Positions 19,331-31,319 of a DNA stretch of 64,000 nucleotides are shown here, in pieces. Numbering within the stretch: the stretch's first letter is position 1; each line of letters opens with the position of its first letter. The notes beneath the pieces are model-generated. The model did not search any database. It saw only the letters and a program-made list of their open reading frames with translations, and was not told the origin of the DNA. The stretch comes from Prorocentrum cordatum. Lineage: Eukaryota > Sar > Dinophyceae > Prorocentrales > Prorocentraceae. Location of the stretch: NCBI GenBank assembly GCA_963575745.1, contig CAUYUJ010009480.1, forward strand, positions 76,507 through 140,506, written 5' to 3'. The position numbers and the translations under genes are program-made.

Positions 19331-20219
19331 GCAGGGTACAGGTCGGGGGCGTCGCCGCGCCTCCCCGCAGAGTCAGGAGGGCAGGGGCCACTGAAATCCC
19401 AGCCGCCCTCAGGGCGGCGGAGGCTGGACGTCCCAGGGACGCCCGAAAGGGACCCAACTGCAGCCAAGGGCACGCAACCAGGTCCCTGGGGGCCCCAAGA
19501 GCGCTCCACGACCTCCAGCCGCAATCTGAAGTCGTAGCGTCTTGGGGGTCTCCTGGAGCGCTTGGCGGGGTCTCGGATTCTTCCTGGGGCGCTCGGGAGG
19601 TCCCAGGAGCGCGCCTGCTCGCCACGACATCTGGTCTCGATCTGGAGGTCGTGGCGTCTGGGGCCCCCGTGGGGCGTTTTGGGGGCACTGGGGGTTCCTC
19701 CTGTAGCCCATCATGGGTCCCACGAGCGCTGGTGGTCGCTACGACCTCTGACCTTGTTCTGGATCCCTCCATCCTCTTTGCCCCCCCCCCGTGATCAGGG
19801 CAACTCGCCTGGTGACGATGTTTCATGGATTTTAAAAAGATATGCGCGCTCCGCCTGCGCCTCCTAATCGCGAGTTGTTATTTCTGATTCCACGCCGACT
19901 CTGGCTAGCGACGTCGAGGCCCTCGCAAATCCGACAAACGCGATGGCCCCCCTCGAATGGCGGGCAAAACAAACTTTGGAACGATAGCCCAAAATAAATT
20001 TTGAAATTTCGGGTTCCGCGAGAGAAACTAATCCACTCGCCCAAAGTGTAGCTCTCTATCTGTCCGAGCAGGCTGCCAGGAGGGGAGGATGATCTCGTCC
20101 TCCCCCTCCTCCTCCTGCCCGTTCGTCCCGTCCTTGGGGGGGGGCGGGCAGAGAGGAGGGAGGCAGGAGCAGGAAGGGGGGGAGAGCGGGACGACGGCGA
20201 CGGAGGGAGAAGGATCCCC
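19331..20219. other. Unannotated stretch with a minor direct repeat
   Basis: A loosely conserved block of about 45 bp ending AGGTCGTGGCGTCT / AAGTCGTAGCGTCT recurs at about 19505 and 19617. Nothing else recognised. Confidence 0.4.
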
Positions 20220-20300
20220 TCCTCCTGTTCCTCCTCCTTTTCCTCCTCTGTCCTCCTCCTCCTCCTCCTCCTCCTCCTCCTCGACCTCCTCGTCCCGCCT
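20220..20300. repeat. (TCC)n microsatellite
   Basis: TCC/CTC triplets over about 75 bp, interrupted by TTT and GACC. Confidence 0.9.
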
Positions 20301-21380
20301 GGAGGACTCGGGGGGGGGGGGGGGCGGGGGCAGAGAAGAGGCGGCGCTGGCGGCCGGCGACGACGACGGAGCAGAGGCCGAGCGGCATGCCAACTGGCAG
20401 GAGGGCCACAAAACGACCCTCCCCGCCGCTGGCCGCCTTGGAGGAGCGAGGCGCGGCCCCCTCCGCCTCCGCGTCCTCGGGGGGGGGGCTCGCGGGCGAG
20501 GCCCGCAGGCGGCGGCGGGCGGTGCCACGGCGTGGCGCGTCGTGGCGGCCGCCCGGTCGGCATGTGGGGAAATGGCATTTCGCAGGCAGGCTCGAGACTC
20601 GCTCCCGCCAGGGGGAAGTCTGACGCTCACGGCGCCCAGGAAAGGAGTGGGCCGCAGTGCAAGTAAATGCCCCGGATCTGTCATACGCATGAGACACACG
20701 ATGGCGGCGGCGGCGACGACGGCGACGAAGACGACGGCGGGGGACAGGCAACGACAGCGATCGGGAGGGATGAAGAGTGTCAGTGACACGCGCGCTGTCT
20801 CTCAAGCTGTGCGTGTTACTCATTCGCCTTTCGCGCGCAAAACCTGGCTCCATTTCGGCGGCAACGCGCTGATGAGGTCGCCCGAGTGGCATGACAGGAC
20901 CCCACTGCCGAGGACATAGGACGGGTGAGGGTGAAGGAAAGGAGGAACGGAGGAGGATGAGGAGGGACCGAGGAGAGGGGGACGAGGAAAAGAGGATCGA
21001 GGAGGGGAGGAGGAGGTGGGGGATGAGGAACCGAGAAAAAGGTAGGTGGAGGAGGAGGAGGAGGAGGTAACGTCAGGTCAAAGTTAAGATGGCGTGTACA
21101 AGATGTTCCCGTCGCTGGCTTGGAGACATCCCGCCATAGACAGTAGGCGCGCGGCGTGCAGGCCTGGCCCGCCAGTGACACCGCGTGGGCATCGAACGGT
21201 CAACTCAGACGAACCTACCACCAAAGCGCAAGCGCCAATGAGTCAACGCATGGCCCCTGATGTTTTCAGAAATTGCACACCGTCCTTCAAGCTCGGTCGA
21301 ACTGTACGCCATTTCCCGTGCTGTCCGTTTCAGCTCGATCCGATTGCAACTGGTTCTCGTGCACCCGCCGACGAGGGAGC
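20301..21380. other. Unannotated GC-rich stretch
   Basis: Contains GGC/GAC triplet patches at 20700-20740 and purine-rich DNA at 20930-21070. No gene recognised. Confidence 0.4.
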
Positions 21381-21525
21381 AGCAGGAGGAGGAGGAGGAG
21401 GAGGAGGGGAGGAGGAACCGAGGAGAGGGGGACGAGGGGATGGGACTCGATGAGTACGAGGAGGAGGACGAGGAGGAGGAGGAGGAGGAGGAGGAGGAGG
21501 AGGAGGAGGAGGAGGAGGAGTACAC
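21381..21525. repeat. GGA tracts
   Basis: GGA triplets at about 21385-21415 and 21458-21525, separated by a degenerate purine-rich segment. Confidence 0.9.
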
Positions 21526-22261
21526 AGGAGGACGAGGATTTGACGAGGGATAGAGGACAAAAGGGGAGAGGAGAGGAGGGAGAGGAGGACGAGGAGGAGG
21601 AGATGAGAGGGGGGCGAGGAGGATGGAGGATCGAGGAGGAAGAAGGATGGAAGATCGAGGCTTCCTGGGCGGGGCCCCGTCCTCGCTCGAGCCTCCGCTA
21701 CCCTCCGCCGCGGCAGGCCGCCGCCGGCCGCGGCGCGCTGCCGCGGGCGCCCCCGCGCTGGAGGGCGAGCTGCTGGGGCTCCGGGCGCGCGCCGGCTTCT
21801 GCGGGAGGGGACGGCTCGTCGACGCCGACGCCGCTGCCGACGCCGCCGTCGACGCCGCCAACAACGACCTGCTCGTCCTTCCCGTCGTCCTCCCCCTCCC
21901 CCCGCCCTCCTCCTGCGGACCGCGTGTCCGGAGAGCTGTGTGGTCGGGTACCGGCCAACCGCCCAACCCCAGGACCAGCGCGACGCTCAGCGGTGGCGGG
22001 CCCCGGAGGCGAGAGGGTGCGCCGACCGGGGCCTATCAATTCCGCGGCTTCACGGAGGACGTCGGCGGACGCCGGCGGGCCTCTCGCCTCCGTGGGGATC
22101 TCGCTGGCCCGTGGCGTTCGTCTGGGGGCGCCACCGGCTTCTGCACAGGCGCTGGCTCCACTGTCCGTGAGATGTCGCGCCGGGCACGACGTCCGAGGAA
22201 CTCCCCGCACATGTTTCTCTTCATGGGCTGCACCGCCTCTCCGGAGCCATCGCCGACCTGT
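21526..22261. other. Unannotated GC-rich stretch
   Basis: Purine-rich to 21650, then GC-rich with long open frames on several strands and no recognisable protein. Confidence 0.4.
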
Positions 22262-22660
22262 GCAGCACTCCTCCTCCTCCTCCTCCTCCCCCTCCTCCTC
22301 CTCCTCCTCCTCCTCCTCTCCGCCTCCTCCTCCTCCTCCTCCTCCTGCTCCTCCCTCCCCTCCTCCTCCTCCTGCTGCTCCCTCGGCGGGTGCACGAGAA
22401 CCAGTTGCCTCCTCCTGCTGCTCCCTGCTCGCCTCCTCCTGCTGCTCCTCGCGCCCCTCCTCCTCCTCCTCCTCCTCCTCCTCCTTTCTCCTCCTCCTCC
22501 ACCTACTTCTCCTCCTCTCCCTTCTCCTCCTCCTCCTCTTCCTCCTCCTCCCCTCCTCCCCCTCCTCCTTCTTCTCCTCCTCCTCTCCTCCTCCTCCTCC
22601 TCCTCCTCCTCCTCCCTCCTCCTCCTCCTCCTCCTTCTCCTCCTCCTTCTTCCTCCGAGC
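22262..22660. repeat. TCC-rich tract of about 400 bp
   Basis: TCC triplets interrupted by CTGCTCC and TTCTCC; the patch CTCCTGCTGCTCCC occurs at about 22368 and 22429, indicating internal duplication. Confidence 0.9.
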
Positions 22661-22785
22661 GGCAACGCTAGGGAGGACCAGCTCAGCGGGGAAATATCGA
22701 GCTTGGGTCGAGGATACATGGCCGAAAAATCGACGATCGGCGATAGGCCCCCGATCGCAAATCCGCACATTCCTGGGCTGGGTTG

Positions 22786-22875
22786 GACTATCGGGCCCCT
22801 ATCGGTGATCAATGGGCGACTGGGGGTCGATGCATCCCCCACTGCGTTGCCCCCGATCCCCCCCTCGATCCGCTG
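22786..22875 (+). repeat. Dispersed repeat family O, copy 1
   Basis: CTATCGGGCCCCTATCGGTG, then GGGCGACTGGGGGTCGATG, matches the segment at 51749-51850 in order and spacing. Confidence 0.65.
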
Positions 22876-23640
22876 CCCCTCCTCCAGTGGAAACGGGATA
22901 TGTGACCCGAGGCCTTCGGGGCTGCGTGGGCGGCGGCGGTTCTTGGAGCCCGTCGGGACCCAAGGTGCCATCCCGCAGCCACGAATCGCGAGAGCAAAGC
23001 GCTCTGCGAGGAGAGCGAGAGCTGGCCGAGAGGTGCCCTGCAAGCTGCTGAGTGGTGCCCTCGGGCCCGGGCAGCTCTGGTCGAGAAACCTCTGGTGAAA
23101 GCGGGGTCGTCCTGAACGGCCGCTCGAGGCCCGAGCGGTAGTGTGGCCCCAGAGAGCTCGGGAGCTGATGCGACGTATGTTCCGAACTCTTCACAAAAGA
23201 CGTGCGCCCGCGGGTGACCGTAAGAGTCAGAGAACGATTCATGAGGCAACCCGATTTCGGACACGCGCACGACGACAACACCAGCATGATGCCTGCGCGT
23301 GGGCCGCGCAGGGCAACGGACGGAGGTGGGGCGGGGCCAGAAGCTGCGATAGGCTTTGGGGGCACCTCGCATGTGGCTGGGCGGGGCCAGTCACAGAACA
23401 CTGGAAGGCGCAAGGCAAGAGGACGAGACTGTGCGGGACCGGTGGCGGCGGTAACCTGGGAGGGTGCAGAGTGGGGCCAGCTGGGAGCAGGGCACGGGAT
23501 GGAAGCCAAGAGGGCTCGGCAGCAACGACCTGCCTTGGGGCGCGGGCCTGGGGTTGGCCGGAGCGGGTGGTAACGATGAGCTCTCTCTGGCTGTCAAGGG
23601 GTAGGCTCCGGCGGCAACGCGCAGCGCTTTGGGGGGATTG
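22876..23640. other. Unannotated stretch
   Basis: No gene recognised. GTGGGGCGGGGCCAG and GGCTGGGCGGGGCCAG recur at about 23325 and 23375, a minor direct repeat. Confidence 0.4.
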
Positions 23641-23825
23641 ACAATATTAGTATTACTAAATTATTATCATGTTTATTCATATCATTATTACTATCATTGT
23701 TAGTATCGTCATTATTGTCATTATTGTTATAATTATTATTGCGATTCGTATCATTGTTAAGATTACGAGGATTATTCTTAGTGGTATCACTACTCTCACG
23801 ATTCTGCTCATCAGTCTTCTTAATC
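23641..23825. repeat. AT-rich ATT/TTAT triplet island
   Basis: About 185 bp of ATT, ATC and GTT triplets with abrupt edges, strikingly AT-rich within otherwise GC-rich DNA. Confidence 0.85.
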
Positions 23826-24284
23826 TGGGGGGCGCGACTGTAAAAGGCCCAGGCCGAAGCCTTGATGCCCAGCAGGATGGGCCAGCCGCGCGAGGCGCAG
23901 CGCGCTCGGGGGCCGGGCGAGGCCCGTGGCCAGCGGATGGCGGCGGCGTGCCAGCAGAGAGCCAGGGGAGGCAAATAGGGCAGGTGGTGATGACGGGACT
24001 CGGAGGGACGCAGGGCGGTGTAAGCTATGTGGTGAATGCCATGTCGCGTAAGCTCAGAGCACGGGGCGCCCACGAGGCGGCACGGGCGGCACCTTGGCGC
24101 GCCCTCGGCATACCCCCAGCGAGCGAGGCGCTCAAGAGGCGCCCGCGAGGAGACACGGGCCTCAACGTGACGTAACCTCGGCAGACCCCCCCCCAAGCGC
24201 GGGGCGCCCACGAGGCGCCCACGGGGCGGCGGCGTCAACGTGACGTAGCCTCTGCCGACCTCCACGTCGCACAGAGCGCCCACA
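23826..24284. other. Unannotated GC-rich stretch with a short duplication
   Basis: GGGGCGCCCACGAGGCG, a CGGG/CGGC stretch and CAACGTGACGTA recur at about 24063-24175 and 24200-24246, with CCTCGGCAGACC / CCTCTGCCGACC after each, so a segment of 70-100 bp is imperfectly duplicated. Confidence 0.55.
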
Positions 24285-24498
24285 CAGAGCTGCCGCGGCA
24301 GGGCTCCGGGATGCACACTACCGTCGGTGCGTCGACCTAAGGAACCCTAGCTAAGGAACGAGGCCCCTTTTTGCCATAAGTGAACCTTCGACTTCCCATC
24401 GAAGACAGAAGGAAAGCCCGAGGCAAGCTGTGAAACCCTGAAGGAACGCGGAGCCCCTCCCCAACGAAAAGGGTTCCTTCTTCAGGGCCCCGACTGTA
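24285..24498 (+). mobile_element. Dispersed element family H, copy 1
   Basis: 214 bp from CAGAGCTGCCGCGGCAGG to GGCCCCGACTGTA. It is near identical and equal in length to 25507-25720. AAGGAACCC near 24342 is mirrored by GGGTTCCTT near 24473, giving a weak inverted arrangement. No coding capacity. Confidence 0.85.
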
Positions 24499-24538
24499 CC
24501 GACGGGGGGTGTGATGTCGGCGACTACACTCGACCAGG

Positions 24539-24711
24539 GTACACTCAATAGTGAGGATGCGCGGTAAGGATGCAAGGGGCCTTGGAACGCCATGCTGACG
24601 TTTGCCGTGCGGAGAGCAGCAGAATTCCGAAGGATGCCGAATACCGAAGGGGTAAGGATGCAAGGGTAGCCCTGGAAAGTTGCCCCATCCTTACCATCAT
24701 GGTTGACTGTA
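24539..24711 (+). mobile_element. Inverted-repeat element family I, copy 1
   Basis: Contains GGTAAGGATGCAAGGG twice (about 24570 and 24650), then TTGCCCCATCCTTACC and GGTTGACTGT. The copy at 40487-40651 shares this order. It is bracketed by the direct repeat GATGTCGGCGACTAC at 24513-24527 and 24726-24740. Confidence 0.7.
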
Positions 24712-24740
24712 CTGAGGGGGGGCGGGATGTCGGCGACTAC

Positions 24741-25506
24741 TGCAGCTCACCGTGAGAGAGACGTGATGGAGGCGGACAGTCTCATGGAGGCGCGGACGCA
24801 GAGCATGTGGGCAATTCCAACAAAACTTGCGAGCGTCCTTCTTCTTCTTGGGGCCAGCATCACGTTTCCTCTTTGCGCCGGAGTCTGCTTCGGAGGCAGA
24901 TTTGTGCTCTGCCGTCTCTGCAATGTCTTCGTCCTCATGGGGGGCCGCATCGTGGTGAGTGGATAAGACAGCAGATCCTGCACAGCCTGAGCCAACACAC
25001 CGATGTGCCTCTCCGACATCACTGCGCTCCCTGCGGGACATCGTGGATCGCTGGCTCGCCTCACCCGGCACCTGTCTCGTGCCCCATTCGCACAGGTCGG
25101 CGCCCGCTGTGGCAGACCTCGCGTCCCTTGCCAACCTGCCAAATGGTGCGTGTGGTGGAATCCCTTTCGCCCGACGTCTGTCTCCCATCCGATATCTAGC
25201 AATGTCCAACGCGCGCAACAAGGGGGGGGAGGGAGGAGGAGGAGGAGCAGGAGGCCCGAACATGCGATGCCTTGATTCAGGCTCGGCAGTCATACCACAG
25301 GAGTTCCATCGAGAAGACCAGCCGACATCTTCGGAAAATCTTCAGCAGAAAACTCAACCTCCCCAAAAACTTCAAACAATCTCTAAGCCAACCGAGTCGC
25401 AACGCGTGCCCTGCCTGCTGGACACCTCGCGGCCACAAGTCGGACTGAGGACTCGGTCGACCCACGGCGGCCCCGCACGCACACAGACTCGGCCGAACGC
25501 CGAACG
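24741..25506. other. Unannotated stretch
   Basis: No gene recognised; several frames of 90-200 codons look like composition artefacts. A short GGA patch is at 25230-25252. Confidence 0.4.
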
Positions 25507-25720
25507 CAGAGCTGCCGCGGCAGGGCTCCGGGATGCAGACTACCGTCGGGGCGTCGACCTAAGGAACCCGAAATAAGGAACGAGGCCCCTTTTTGCCATA
25601 AGTGAACCTTCGACTTCCGATCGAAAACATAAGGAAAGCCCGAGGCAAGCTGTGAAACACTTAAGGAACGCGGAGCCCCTCCCCATCGAAAAGGGTTCCT
25701 TCTTCAGGGCCCCGACTGTA
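25507..25720 (+). mobile_element. Dispersed element family H, copy 2
   Basis: Exactly as long as copy 1 (214 bp), with scattered substitutions, from CAGAGCTGCCGCGGCAGG to GGCCCCGACTGTA. A shorter, more diverged copy is at 45331. Confidence 0.85.
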
Positions 25721-25789
25721 TACCGGATGGGGCAGGCTTTGGCGATCTGACGGGGACCCACGCAGTCGGCCACGGATGCTCTTCAGACT

Positions 25790-25880
25790 CGACGCCGCAG
25801 TGCCTCTGCGCACGTGTTCTCACTGGGACTTCGAAGCGAATCCAACTGTGGCGACGAAGGCACCAGAGGAGGACGAGGAC
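25790..25880 (+). repeat. Dispersed repeat family A, copy 4 (diverged)
   Basis: TTCGAAGCGAATCCAACTGTGGCGACGAAGG aligns with the family core (positions 25830-25860), but upstream similarity is weak. Confidence 0.5.
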
Positions 25881-26043
25881 CAGAAATATTAAACCGAACT
25901 TGGCATCCTGCTCCTCATTCTCATTCTCAGCCTCCTTGTCCAAGCTTCTGATGTCCTCCCCGCGAGACGAGCCCACCTCCCTTCAGTCATGCATGGTCCG
26001 ATGGGTCGCACAGACATTGCGGGCCACCGTTGGCATGAACAAT

Positions 26044-26400
26044 TCCTCCTCCTCCTCCTCCTCCTCCTCCTCCTCCTGCTTCTCCTCGTCATCCTCCTTC
26101 TTCCTCCCACCCCCTCCTCTTTCCCTGTTTCCCCCTCCTCCTCCCCCTTGTCCTCCTCGCCCCCCTCCCCTGCCTCCTCCCCCCCTTCCCTCGTCCGATC
26201 ATATGTTGGCCATCCGCTTGGCACGAGGACCGCCCCAATGTCGTGCTCAGCCAGACCCATCCCTCCCCCCTCCCCCCCTCCCCCTTCCCCTTCCCCTTCC
26301 CCCTTCCCTTGCTCTCCCCCTCCCCCCTCCCTCCCCGTTCCCCTCCCGTTCCCGTACCCCTCCCCCCTCCCCCCCTCCCCCCTCCCACGGCCAGCTCCTG
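26044..26400. repeat. TCC microsatellite and C-rich CT DNA
   Basis: TCC triplets at about 26044-26080 give way to irregular CCCCTCC/CCCTTCC DNA up to 26395. Confidence 0.85.
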
Positions 26401-26549
26401 GGCCCGCCTCTTCTTCGTCATTGCCGCCGCTCCCGCGACGGCCGCCCGCAGGGCCTGCGCCCGACGGGGGGGGCGCGGCCAGGGGGCGGCGGCAGGGATT
26501 CTTTTGTCGTCGCAAGACGCGGCAGCCCCCACTACGAGGCGAGGACCTC

Positions 26550-26690
26550 CCACTCCTCCTCCTTCTCCTCGTCGTCCTCTTCTGCCCCCTCCTCCTCCAC
26601 CTTCTTCTTTTCTTTGTCCTGTTCCTCCTCCTCCTCCTCCTCCTCCTCCTCCTCCTCCTCCTCCTCCTCCTCCTCCTCTTCCTCGAAAAG
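26550..26690. repeat. (TCC)n microsatellite
   Basis: TCC triplets, best at 26620-26680, with TTC and GTC interruptions. Confidence 0.9.
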
Positions 26691-29100
26691 GCTGCGCACG
26701 TTGGTTCTCCAATGTCGGGGCGCGGGTCAGCAACTGCGCCTCGCCGAGGGCGTCCAAAAAGGGGTGCGCAGGCCGCCCCGAGCGGGGGCCGGAGAGGCCC
26801 GAGCTGTGTGGCCCGAGCGCCATCGGGGGTGAGCCGCCGAGGTGCGCCGGCCAACGGATGGCGCCAGGAGCGGGAGCGGGAGATCGCGGGCTCAAGATTT
26901 CAGGTGGCCCAATAGGGGATCCAACTAGGGCAAGTGTGTTGCCAATTCTCGCGCCGGAGAGCTGTACTGCACTGTGCTGCAAATGCTGTACTGCACGCGA
27001 GCATTCACCAACACATTTGCCGGAAGGTATTGCCCGCCCCAAACTTCGTGCAACCCACAATTTTTGGGCACCTGTTCTATTGCACCACCTCTTTGCAGCT
27101 GGACCCTATTTTGGTCAACCCGAAAGACTCCAGGAGTGGCGCGGCCCGCGCATGGAAGCCAGGCCCCAGCGGGAACGGGCAAAAGAGATCGCAGCAACTC
27201 GGGCGGCGTGTCCGTCAGGGCTCGCGGGGTACTGGCGCCCACCGCGCCCACCTCGCGCGGCGGGGAGATTGCCTTTGGTGCGAGCAAGGGCGGGAAGACT
27301 ACCCTCCCGCCTGGCGCGGTCTGCGGGGGCCCCGACTGGAAAGCAGAGACGGGAATCTGCGACAAGGGCGAGGCTCGCCCGTTCGGCACAGCCGCGGACA
27401 GAGAGACGCCGGCTGCACACGCCTTGGCATGCGTGATACGGCGCCCAGAAAAAGGCGGCGCCACCGTGAGGCACCCCCCGCGGCGGCCCAGAAAGCGGGC
27501 AACGGAACAGGAGGCAACAGATCGCGGGGCCCACAGGGAGAGGAAGGGCGCCAGCACTGGTGTGCCGCGCGTTGGGCAGCGAAGAGAGCCTGGTGGCCGT
27601 CCTGGGGGGGCGCTGCGAATTAAGCGGCATGCCGGACTGCCTGCTGGAGGCCGTCCCCGGCAGTTGACTGTTCCTGCATGTGCTGGCGAGATTGGGCGAG
27701 GTGATTGGTCCCCTGATGCAGCGCGTGGATGTTAGCGAAGAAGACCGTTTCGCGGTAACCCCATGGCTGCCACCATTCCGATGAGAGGTGCTGCGCGAAG
27801 ATTGCCGAGCCCCGTGCCCTGTCCCGACAGCAGTCTCTGGCCGTTCGCTGCTCCCCGCACCATGGTGGAAAAAAAAGCTGGCCTGGTGGTGAGGGGGGCT
27901 CGCTTGGTGGCGGCCTGATTCTGTCGACCGTGGGTGGCTTGCTCATGGTCGTCAAAGGGTATTGGCTGGTCCGCGCCGTCGTGATCACAGCGGTCGCTGC
28001 GGTCGTCACTGCTGAGACTTTGGGAGAGAGGGCCATCGCTACCCTCGTCTTCGATGGCGATGATGGCGGCGATGGAGACGGCGATGACGAGGACGAGGAT
28101 TGGGCGAGGACCCCATGGGCATCGGCACCTTATAGGCGAGACGCCCGCGGCGAGCCTATGGGGGCAGGACTCCATGGGCACGGGCGATCAGGCCCACGTG
28201 CTTTGTTCCTCACTGCTGGCTCACTGGTGATCGAATCCCATCTGGCCGCCCGATGCCTCCGTCGACGGGCCCCCCGGGCTCCAGGCGCCGCTGCCTCGCG
28301 ACGCGACAGCGGCGCGGCGCCCCCCCACCTACATTTCCGAAAAGCACGGGTAGAGACGGCGCGCCCGACGCAAGAGACAACGGCGCGAGCAAATGATGAA
28401 AGAGATCCACGCCTCATCGCCGAATCGAGGTAGCAAGAGGTGGCCGTGGGCGATGCCGCCACGGACCATGGGCAAATCGACACGGTCGGCCGGCAACCGG
28501 GAGCGCACAGCGCTCGGGAGCCCCAAGCCCCAGGGAAGGGCAGAGCCACAGGAGCGGGAAGGAAGGGAGGAGCGAGGCACGTAGCCCAACCGCGGGGGGA
28601 GAGCCGCCCCAACACGGTGGGAACCAGGGGGCACGGGGAGTGGAGCGCGCTGGTGTGGTGAAAACAGCTACAGCAGGGCCAGGGGCTACAACGACCAACG
28701 CGTCCATGCGCGGCAAGCTGCGTCTAGTGTGAAACACGGGCGGGCGGGCGGACCCGCAGTGTTGGAGGGCAGGTGGGACAGGTGGACCCCGGCCCCAGCG
28801 GTAGTCCACGAGCCAATATTATCAGCTGGCCGCTGCCGGAATCCCAAAGGCGGGGGACAGCGGGAGCTGGGCAGAGTGCGCTACCAGGGAGTGACTAACG
28901 GCCACTGATTTGCCGAGTACAGAGGAACCCTCACCAAGTGCTGGAGCGTGTGTCGCCTCGCCCGTCGCCGCAGTGAAAGACCCCCGCGAGATTACTGTCA
29001 ACTGGTGAGCTCGCCCTCCGGGCAGGGAGGCGTGACGCCCCCATACCGTGTGGCCCGCTGTGGCCCACTGCTGGTCGGCGAATCAGTACCAGGGAGCAGC
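26691..29100. other. Unannotated stretch of about 2.4 kb
   Basis: No gene or dispersed repeat is recognised. CTGTACTGCAC occurs twice near 26950-26995. Open frames exceed 150 codons on both strands, but their translations are Arg/Ala/Pro-rich without motifs and without agreement between frames. Confidence 0.4.
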
Positions 29101-29111
29101 TGAAGGCGGCA

Positions 29112-29370
29112 CTTTCCTGGTGGTGATACTTTTTAGTCAGCAGCCGCAAGTCAAAGCGCAAACTGCGAGTAGAGTCAGAGCGGGCCGCGCAAAGACGAAT
29201 TACCTAAGGCGCTGGTGGTGATACTTTTCTGGTTGGCGGCTCCAAGACAGAGGTCATGAAGCGGGATTATCGACTGGGGCTCAGACAGCAGATAACTAGT
29301 GGTGATACATTTTTTTTTACAGCCGCAGGCGGAAGCGCCGGCGGCGGCGGGTACTGGTGGTGATACGCGA
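29112..29370 (+). repeat. Interspersed TGGTGATAC motif, four copies
   Basis: (C/A)TGGTGGTGATAC or AGTGGTGATAC occurs at about 29118, 29213, 29299 and 29356, three of them followed by a T-rich run, with spacings of about 95, 86 and 57 bp. This may be a decayed tandem repeat. Confidence 0.45.
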
Positions 29371-29380
29371 AGCGTACAGA

Positions 29381-30424
29381 ATTTGGGTTTCTGGAGGCCC
29401 GTGTCGGGCCATGGGCCATGGGCCATGGCCCCATCAAATAACAACATGGGGCTAACTTCCGGCTCAGGGCAGTGAGGTCAGGAGCCCTGGGGCCCACGAG
29501 CTCGGGGGAGGTCTCCCACGCCCTCGGGAGGTCGGGGAAGGAACAGGGAGAGCGGAAGGCGCGAGGGGAGGAGATCGCTGCGGGCCTCTCGTCGGTCATC
29601 CCAGGGCGACGGCAGACGGTGCCAGGCGCGGGACTAGCCATGACTGGCGCTCGGCCCAGAGGCCACGACGGACGGACAACCAGCCGCTGGTCTGCGCCTG
29701 GAACGCAGGCCGTGCGAGGGTTGGCGGCACCTGCCGCAACGCCAACCTCCGGGACTGGGCGAGGCTCCGCTGCGCCCTGGCCTCCCGGGGACCGGGGCGA
29801 GTGCGGGTGACCTGGACTCCTGCCCCCAGCACGACGAGCCCCACGATGTCGTGGACATCGAGGCCGCCCAGAGCGGTGCCTGTGCGGACGCGCTGGCGGG
29901 ACTGGCTGCTGATGCGGCCTGGGCGACGGTCTTGCGGCCCATCCCAGGACACCGACACCCACGACGCCATGACCGCCACAGTCAGGACCCGCGCGCGGCG
30001 TGCGCTGCTGGGCCCGCTCGGGACGTCGACCCCTGGGACGAGGAGTGGCCTTGGCGGGCAGCGGCAGCAACGGGCTGACCTTCAGGCGGCCGCCCTGGCC
30101 GCTTCCAGCCGCAGCATGGTCAAAACTGGCCAGAGGGGGCATTGCGCACAGCGCCAGACGTGTGCGGGCGTGGCCCGCATCGACTTCTGCGCCACGCCGT
30201 GTGCTGGTCCGTCCCCGCGGCGCTGGCGGCTGTGCGTGGCGAGCGGCGCATGGGCGGCGGCACCGTGCACGCCCCGCACGCTGCGAGGGAGTGGCGCGAG
30301 CACTCCTTCGGCGCCTTCGTCTCGGTGCTGGGGCGTGGCCCGAAGCGCAAGTGCCCTGGATCCCCCCGCCAAGAGGGCCGTGCTGTCCTCGCGCGAAACC
30401 TCGAGGGCCAGTACCCCCTTTTCG
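29381..30424. other. Unannotated GC-rich stretch
   Basis: Long open frames on both strands match no known family with confidence. Cys-containing text such as WRLCVASGAWA occurs near 30230 but is not enough to name a protein. Confidence 0.35.
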
Positions 30425-30645
30425 TTCTGCACCTGCTCCTGCTCCTGCTCTTGCTCCTGCTCCTGCTGATCCTCCGCCTCCTCCTCCACCTCCTCCGCCT
30501 CCTTTTCGTCCTAATCATCCTCCCCCTGCTCCTTCTCATGCCTGCTGCCGATGCTCCTCCTCCTCCTCCCCCGATCCACCTCCTCATCCTCCTTCTCCTC
30601 CTTCTCCTCCTTCTCCTCCTCCCCCTCCTCCTCCCGCCAACATTG
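30425..30645. repeat. TCC/CTGCTC-rich tract
   Basis: CTGCTC hexamers at 30430-30470 and then TCC triplets. Confidence 0.85.
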
Positions 30646-30869
30646 ACGTCGTGCCTCTGCGGCGGCTGTCGGCGCTTGGCGCCGTGAGGTCGCCGCCGCC
30701 GGCGGGGTCTCTGCCTCCTCGTCAGCACCTCAGCGTGGCAGCGCGACGCGCGAGCCGCCCTGGGGGGGGGAAGGATCGGCGGCGCGCCGAGGGGGGAAGC
30801 GAGCGGGGGGCAGGGCGCACGAGAAGGCCAGCCGCCTCTGCCTTTTCCCCCTGGCGCGCCGCCAGGAGC

Positions 30870-31000
30870 AGGACGAGGAGGAGGAGGAGGAGGAGGAGGA
30901 GGAGGAGGAGGAGGAGGAGGAGGAGGAGAAGGCATGAGGAGGAGGAGGAGGATGACAAGGACAAGGACAAGGACAAGGAGGAGGAGGAGGATGAGGAGGA
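30870..31000. repeat. GGA tract and AAGGAC repeats
   Basis: GGA triplets at 30870-30930, then five AAGGAC/AAGGAG hexamers at about 30955-30982. Confidence 0.9.
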
Positions 31001-31104
31001 GGACCAGTGCAAACCCAAGACTCAACGTTGTTGGGACACACCCTCCCTCCAAGCTCCCTCTTTATAGCCACTGAGGGGAATGCCCCGTTGGGAGGCTACT
31101 GTGT

Positions 31105-31305
31105 ACAAATTCTGAAGCGTGCCAAAAGTACATTTGCATGACCTCAACGCCACAAATCAACCTGATGTTTGCGTCTTGATGGTCCTGCATCGTGCCAAAA
31201 CACCGTTCCTGGGACGTCAACACCGCGAACCAACGTGACTGTTACGCCCTGACAATCCTGAATCGTTCCAAAAAGCTGTTTCTGAAGGCTAAGATGATAA
31301 TCCGC
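31105..31305 (+). repeat. Degenerate 73-bp tandem repeat, three units
   Basis: CTGAAGCGTGCCAAAA (about 31111), CTGCATCGTGCCAAAA (about 31184) and CTGAATCGTTCCAAAA (about 31257) are spaced 73 bp apart, with the intervening sequence weakly conserved. Confidence 0.7.
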
Positions 31306-31319
31306 GCGACTTTTGCACA

